From Paracoccaceae bacterium (GTDB lineage Bacteria; Pseudomonadota; Alphaproteobacteria; Rhodobacterales; Rhodobacteraceae), in NCBI GenBank assembly GCA_003250135.1, contig QKHF01000290.1:1-7978 (forward strand): a DNA stretch of 7,978 nt, written 5' to 3'. The notes under the pieces were generated by a model. The model was not told the origin of the DNA, ran no database searches, and saw nothing but the letters and a program-made list of their open reading frames with translations. The translations under genes were made by a program, and so were the position numbers. This document shows, in pieces, positions 6,009 to 7,978 of the stretch (positions are counted from its first letter, which is position 1; each line of letters starts with the position of its first letter).

Positions 6009-6239
6009 ATGGCCGCGATTGCGACTGTTGCGAAATTCCTCTCGCCAAGCCGCGGGATCGGCGGCTGGTTGGGACAGCCCGTGCAGGACGCGCTGCTGGC
6101 CGCCCAGATCGGGCGGATGATCAAGGCGCTGTGCGACCTGACCGACGAGCAGCTTGCGGAGATCGGGATCACCCGCCGGGACATTCCGGCCTATGCCGAG
6201 AAGCTCGTGAACGGCGAAGATTGGACTGCAACGCGATGA
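6009..6239 (+). CDS. Small DUF1127-like protein, fourth of the cluster
   Basis: 76 residues from ATG 6009, SD AAAGGAGG at 5996-6003, spacing 5. The core LCDLTDEQLAEIGITRRDIP (41-60) and AYAEKLV repeat the signature of the first and second small genes. Cys42 corresponds to Cys51 of the first. Over the last conserved 50 bases it matches the first gene at 41 of 50 positions by my manual alignment (5222-5271 against 6159-6208), so these are paralogues from duplication, kept under selection at the C-terminus while the N-terminus diverged. It has a six-residue extension (DWTATR) not seen in the others. Function unknown. Confidence 0.87.
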   Translation: MAAIATVAKFLSPSRGIGGWLGQPVQDALLAAQIGRMIKALCDLTDEQLAEIGITRRDIPAYAEKLVNGEDWTATR

Positions 6240-6349
6240 AACCCCGGGCGCGCCGCCGATACACACGGCGCCCCGAGTCGCTGCGGGAAGCTGATGCGCC
6301 GCCGCCACAGGCGCGACAGTTTCATCGCTCAAACCTCACCGGAGAGTAA
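6236..6349 (+). CDS. Possible 37-residue Arg-rich ORF coupled by ATGA overlap
   Basis: ATG at 6236 overlaps the TGA of the fourth small gene (ATGA), the classic arrangement for translational coupling. It encodes a basic, proline-containing peptide starting MKPRARRRYTRRPESLREAD and ending SNLTGE, stop at 6347-6349. No SD of its own is evident and codon bias is only moderate. The same bases contain a bulged stem-loop, so it may be non-coding 3' UTR. Unrecognised family. Confidence 0.25.
   Translation: MKPRARRRYTRRPESLREADAPPPQARQFHRSNLTGE
6245..6275 (+). other. Bulged 10-bp stem-loop after the fourth small gene
   Basis: CGGG, one bulged C, GCGCCG (6245-6255), a ten-base loop, then CGGCGCCCCG (6266-6275). 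It starts 6 bases after the stop. There is no T-run behind it. Its 5' arm shares GGGCGCGCCGC with the stem-loop after the second small gene. Confidence 0.4.
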
Positions 6350-6358
6350 TTTTATTAC
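6346..6358. repeat. AT-rich palindrome just upstream of a promoter
   Basis: GTAAT-TTT-ATTAC, perfect 5-bp arms, ending 9 bases before the -35 element of the promoter at 6368-6396. Position fits an activator site or an UP-like AT-rich element. I do not recognise the regulator. Confidence 0.4.
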
Positions 6359-6367
6359 ACAAACTTC

Positions 6368-6396
6368 TTGCCATTTCGCACCTGCAGCATTATAAG
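6368..6396 (+). promoter_or_regulatory. Sigma70-type promoter for the 55-residue gene
   Basis: -35 TTGCCA (6368-6373), exactly 17 bases, -10 TATAAG (6391-6396); each hexamer matches 5 of 6 consensus positions. Transcription would begin near 6403. The nearest solid downstream gene is the 55-residue ORF at 6682. This is the best promoter-like match I can see in the window. Confidence 0.65.
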
Positions 6397-6493
6397 GCGC
6401 ACACAGCCGTTACTTAAGACGGTCGCCGACGAAAAGCCTTCGTAAGTTACTGAAAATATGAAGGTGATAGGTCCGCCCCGGAATGAGGAGAAA

Positions 6494-6520
6494 ATGCTGC
6501 TACGCAATATTTTCCTCTGA
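6494..6520 (+). other. Possible 8-codon leader peptide
   Basis: GAGGAG (6485-6490), 3-base spacer, ATG 6494, peptide MLLRNIFL, TGA at 6518-6520. The SD and the peptide's last codons (TTTTCCTC) are mutually complementary, so the SD is partly sequestered in a hairpin. Its place in the leader of the 55-residue gene would suit translational control, but the ORF is so short that chance is quite possible. Confidence 0.25.
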
Positions 6521-6580
6521 AAATGCGGAAGCGGAACGTTTCAGCCGGCGAAAGCCAACGGGCGCGGCGAGACAAGACTA

Positions 6581-6601
6581 CGGAGCCGAGGGTCGGCTCC
6601 G
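6581..6601 (+). other. Perfect 9-bp hairpin in the leader, related to the one at 5378-5396
   Basis: CGGAGCCGA, loop GGG, TCGGCTCCG. It is followed by CTGAGACCGAAAAC (6603-6616); the hairpin at 5378-5396 is followed by CTGAGGCGAAGAC (5404-5416). One stem pair is A-U here and G-C there, a compensatory difference. No T-run follows, so it is not an intrinsic terminator. Confidence 0.6.
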
Positions 6602-6681
6602 CCTGAGACCGAAAACCGAGTTCTACGCTCGTACTGGCCGTGTCTGCGACTGGACGGGCAACTGCCTTGGGAGAATTGAAC

Positions 6682-6849
6682 ATGAGCACCATGCAAATCA
6701 GCGCGACGGCGCCGCAATCGGCGCTTAAGGCTCTCTTCAACCGTATCGCTGCGATGTTCGCGCGCGTGGACGTCGTTCTCGACAGCCGCGAGTCGTACCA
6801 TCAGGCGCTGGCGCGGATGAACGCGAAGCCCGCCCGCCTGGCCGAGTGA
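6682..6849 (+). CDS. Small hypothetical protein, 55 residues
   Basis: ATG 6682 with SD GGGAGA (6669-6674), spacing 7. The frame is open back to 6640 but the upstream ATG there lacks an SD. Third codon positions are mostly G or C, like the neighbouring genes, supporting translation. The sequence (MSTMQISATAPQSALKALFN at the start, then RIAAMFARVDVVLDSRESYH and QALARMNAKPARLAE) looks largely helical, mildly basic at the end, without Cys or a membrane span. The ESYHQALARMNAKPARLAE part loosely recalls the helix before the DUF1127 signature, but the signature is absent. It has its own promoter and long leader, and converges on uvrD with a 13-base gap. Family not recognised. Confidence 0.7.
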   Translation: MSTMQISATAPQSALKALFNRIAAMFARVDVVLDSRESYHQALARMNAKPARLAE

Positions 6850-6862
6850 GCGCGCGTCTGCG

Positions 6863-7978
6863 TCAGAACGGAATGTCGTCGGCCGCGCTGACATAGGCGG
6901 CCACGACTTTCTTGGCGCCCGCCTTCTCGAAGGCGACCTCCAGCTTGTCGCCCTCGACGGCGGTCACCGCGCCATAGCCGAATTTCTGGTGAAACACCCG
7001 CTCGCCGATCGCGAAGGCGGGCAGGGCCTTGGCGTCGACCGTCAGGTTGCGGGCCTCGCGCGGCGATCCCACGCCGCGGCGTCCGGCGTTCTGGCGCATC
7101 CGCCGCCAGCCGGGTGAATTGTACGTGGAGGCGCCCGCCGCCTTCTCCTCAAGCTCCGACCCACGGAACACGCCCGGGATCGCGCCGCCAAACGCGCCTT
7201 TCGGCTCGCTGGCCGGCGCCGCCGCGCCATAGCCGCCGCCGTAGAGGCCGGGCGGCGTCAGCACGTCCACATGCGCGCTCGGCAATTCGTCGACAAAGCG
7301 CGAGGGCAGCTGCGACTGCCATTGGTGATAGACGCGGCGATTGGCGGCGAAGCTGATCGTCAGCAGCTTCCGCGCCCGCGTCATGCCCACATAGGCGAGG
7401 CGGCGCTCCTCCTCCAGCCCCTTTAAGCCGGTCTCGTCCATCGAGCGCTGCGAGGGGAAGAGCCCGTCCTCCCAGCCCGGCAGGAACACCACGTCGAACT
7501 CCAGGCCCTTGGCGGCATGCAGCGTCATGATCGAGACCTTCTCGGCCCCGTCCTCCTGCTCGTTGTCCATGACGAGGGAGACATGCTCCAGAAAGCCGGT
7601 CAGGTTCTCGAACTCGTCCAGCGCCTGCACCAGCTCCTTCAGGTTCTCCAGCCGCCCCGGCGAGTCCGGGTTCTTGTCGGCTTTCCACATGTCCGTGTAG
7701 CCGGATTCGTCCAGAATCTGCTCGGCCAGCTCCACATGGCCGATCTCGCCGCCGTCGTTGAGCGCCCGCCAACGGTCGAAATTCTCCACCAGTTCGGCCA
7801 GCGGGCGGCGATAGCGCGCTGTCAGGTCATCCGTCTGCAACAGGATGCGCGCGCCGTCCAGCAGCGAGACGCCATTGGCCCGCGCGCAGCGCTGGATCAT
7901 CTGCTGCGCCTTGTCGCCGAGGCCGCGTTTCGGGGTGTTCACGATCCGCTCAAACGCCAGTCCGTCATCCGGCGATGC
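6863..7978 (-). CDS. uvrD: ATP-dependent DNA helicase UvrD/PcrA, C-terminal part
   Basis: The minus-strand frame is open through the window edge; 371 C-terminal residues are visible, the N-terminal Walker A half is outside. It begins within ASPDDGLAFERIVNTPKRGL, the superfamily 1 helicase 2A/2B region. Motif V reads TLHAAKGLEFDVVFLPG (about residues 152-168 of the visible part) and motif VI EERRLAYVGMTRARK (about 190-204), the latter carrying the arginine finger. After a Gly/Ala-rich low-complexity linker comes a Tudor-like C-terminal domain, FAIGERVFHQKFGYGAVTAV to the end (about 322-371), typical of UvrD/PcrA and implicated in RNA polymerase contact. Unwinds DNA 3' to 5' in nucleotide excision and mismatch repair. 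Stop TGA at 6863-6865. Confidence 0.95.
   Translation of the reverse strand, partial: ASPDDGLAFERIVNTPKRGLGDKAQQMIQRCARANGVSLLDGARILLQTDDLTARYRRPLAELVENFDRWRALNDGGEIGHVELAEQILDESGYTDMWKADKNPDSPGRLENLKELVQALDEFENLTGFLEHVSLVMDNEQEDGAEKVSIMTLHAAKGLEFDVVFLPGWEDGLFPSQRSMDETGLKGLEEERRLAYVGMTRARKLLTISFAANRRVYHQWQSQLPSRFVDELPSAHVDVLTPPGLYGGGYGAAAPASEPKGAFGGAIPGVFRGSELEEKAAGASTYNSPGWRRMRQNAGRRGVGSPREARNLTVDAKALPAFAIGERVFHQKFGYGAVTAVEGDKLEVAFEKAGAKKVVAAYVSAADDIPF

Larger units (their letters stand above)
6350..6681 (+). promoter_or_regulatory. Promoter and long structured leader of the 55-residue gene
   Basis: About 330 bases without a solid gene, with an AT-rich first half. It holds a sigma70-type promoter (6368-6396), then an untranslated leader of roughly 280 bases with three foldable segments: GTTACTTA/TAAGTTAC with one mismatch (6409-6450), GAGG-AG-AAAAT/ATTTT-CCTC with a two-base bulge (6485-6516), and a perfect 9-bp hairpin (6581-6601). 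A tiny ORF with a good SD lies in the second. Could be a riboswitch-like or attenuator leader or an independent small RNA. Confidence 0.5.

Noticed and set aside
5288..6350. CcsR-type sRNAs downstream of DUF1127 genes
   Set aside because: The defining CCTCCTCCC loop motif does not occur on the plus strand in any of these spacers.
6533..6560. GGAAC at 6533-6537 as an EcfG general-stress -35 element
   Set aside because: No GTT-type -10 at 16-17 bases downstream, and Rhodobacterales generally lack this system.
6483..6728. 81-codon plus-strand ORF in the leader of the 55-residue gene
   Set aside because: No SD before its ATG, overlaps the better-supported ORF at 6682 in another frame, and runs through structured leader sequence.
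6447..6740. 97-codon minus-strand ORF
   Set aside because: No SD or recognisable motif, and it lies opposite the promoter-driven leader and the 55-residue gene.
6682..6849. 55-residue ORF as a truncated DUF1127 gene
   Set aside because: The G-I-x-R-x-x-I signature is absent, and no remnant of it follows the stop codon in that frame.

Overview
The window is about two-thirds G+C, with tightly packed genes, strongly GC-biased third codon positions and GGAGG-type ribosome binding sites. Family content (a UvrD C-terminus of alphaproteobacterial style, several small DUF1127 proteins, a D-lactate dehydrogenase-type FAD oxidase) suggests a chromosomal segment of an alphaproteobacterium, most likely Rhodobacterales. 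I see no mobile element, CRISPR array, tRNA or rRNA.

Layout: (1) 1-726, minus: N-terminal 242 residues of a D-lactate dehydrogenase (cytochrome)-type FAD oxidase, cut by the window edge. (2) 823-2505, plus, divergent from it: a CLC-family chloride channel/transporter whose key gating and proton-path residues are partly replaced. (3) 2516-2860, minus, a DUF427 protein, and 2902-4710, minus, a complete Xaa-Pro aminopeptidase; these two probably share an mRNA. (4) 4711-5044: divergent intergenic region with several inverted repeats. (5) 5045-6239, plus: four small genes in a row. Three are close DUF1127-like paralogues ending in an IPAYxxKLV signature; the third in order is a canonical, arginine-rich DUF1127 protein. 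The spacers between them are unusually rich in perfect or near-perfect stem-loops. (6) 6240-6681: a 442-base stretch without a solid gene, holding a possible coupled 37-codon ORF, a very good sigma70-type promoter and a structured leader. (7) 6682-6849, plus: a 55-residue unknown protein. (8) 6863-7978, minus: C-terminal part of UvrD/PcrA helicase, cut by the window edge.

The housekeeping genes on both sides are ordinary. The unusual part is 4711-6862, a cluster of five small proteins embedded in structured RNA. The hairpin before the second small gene has a 3' arm that can pair either with its own 5' arm or with the ribosome binding site of that gene. A sequence-related hairpin with a compensatory base-pair change lies in the leader of the 55-residue gene. 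DUF1127 proteins in Rhodobacter sphaeroides (CcaF1) are known as small RNA-linked, stress-induced proteins with sRNAs in their 3' UTR. This cluster may be an analogous but distinct arrangement; that is inference from sequence alone.
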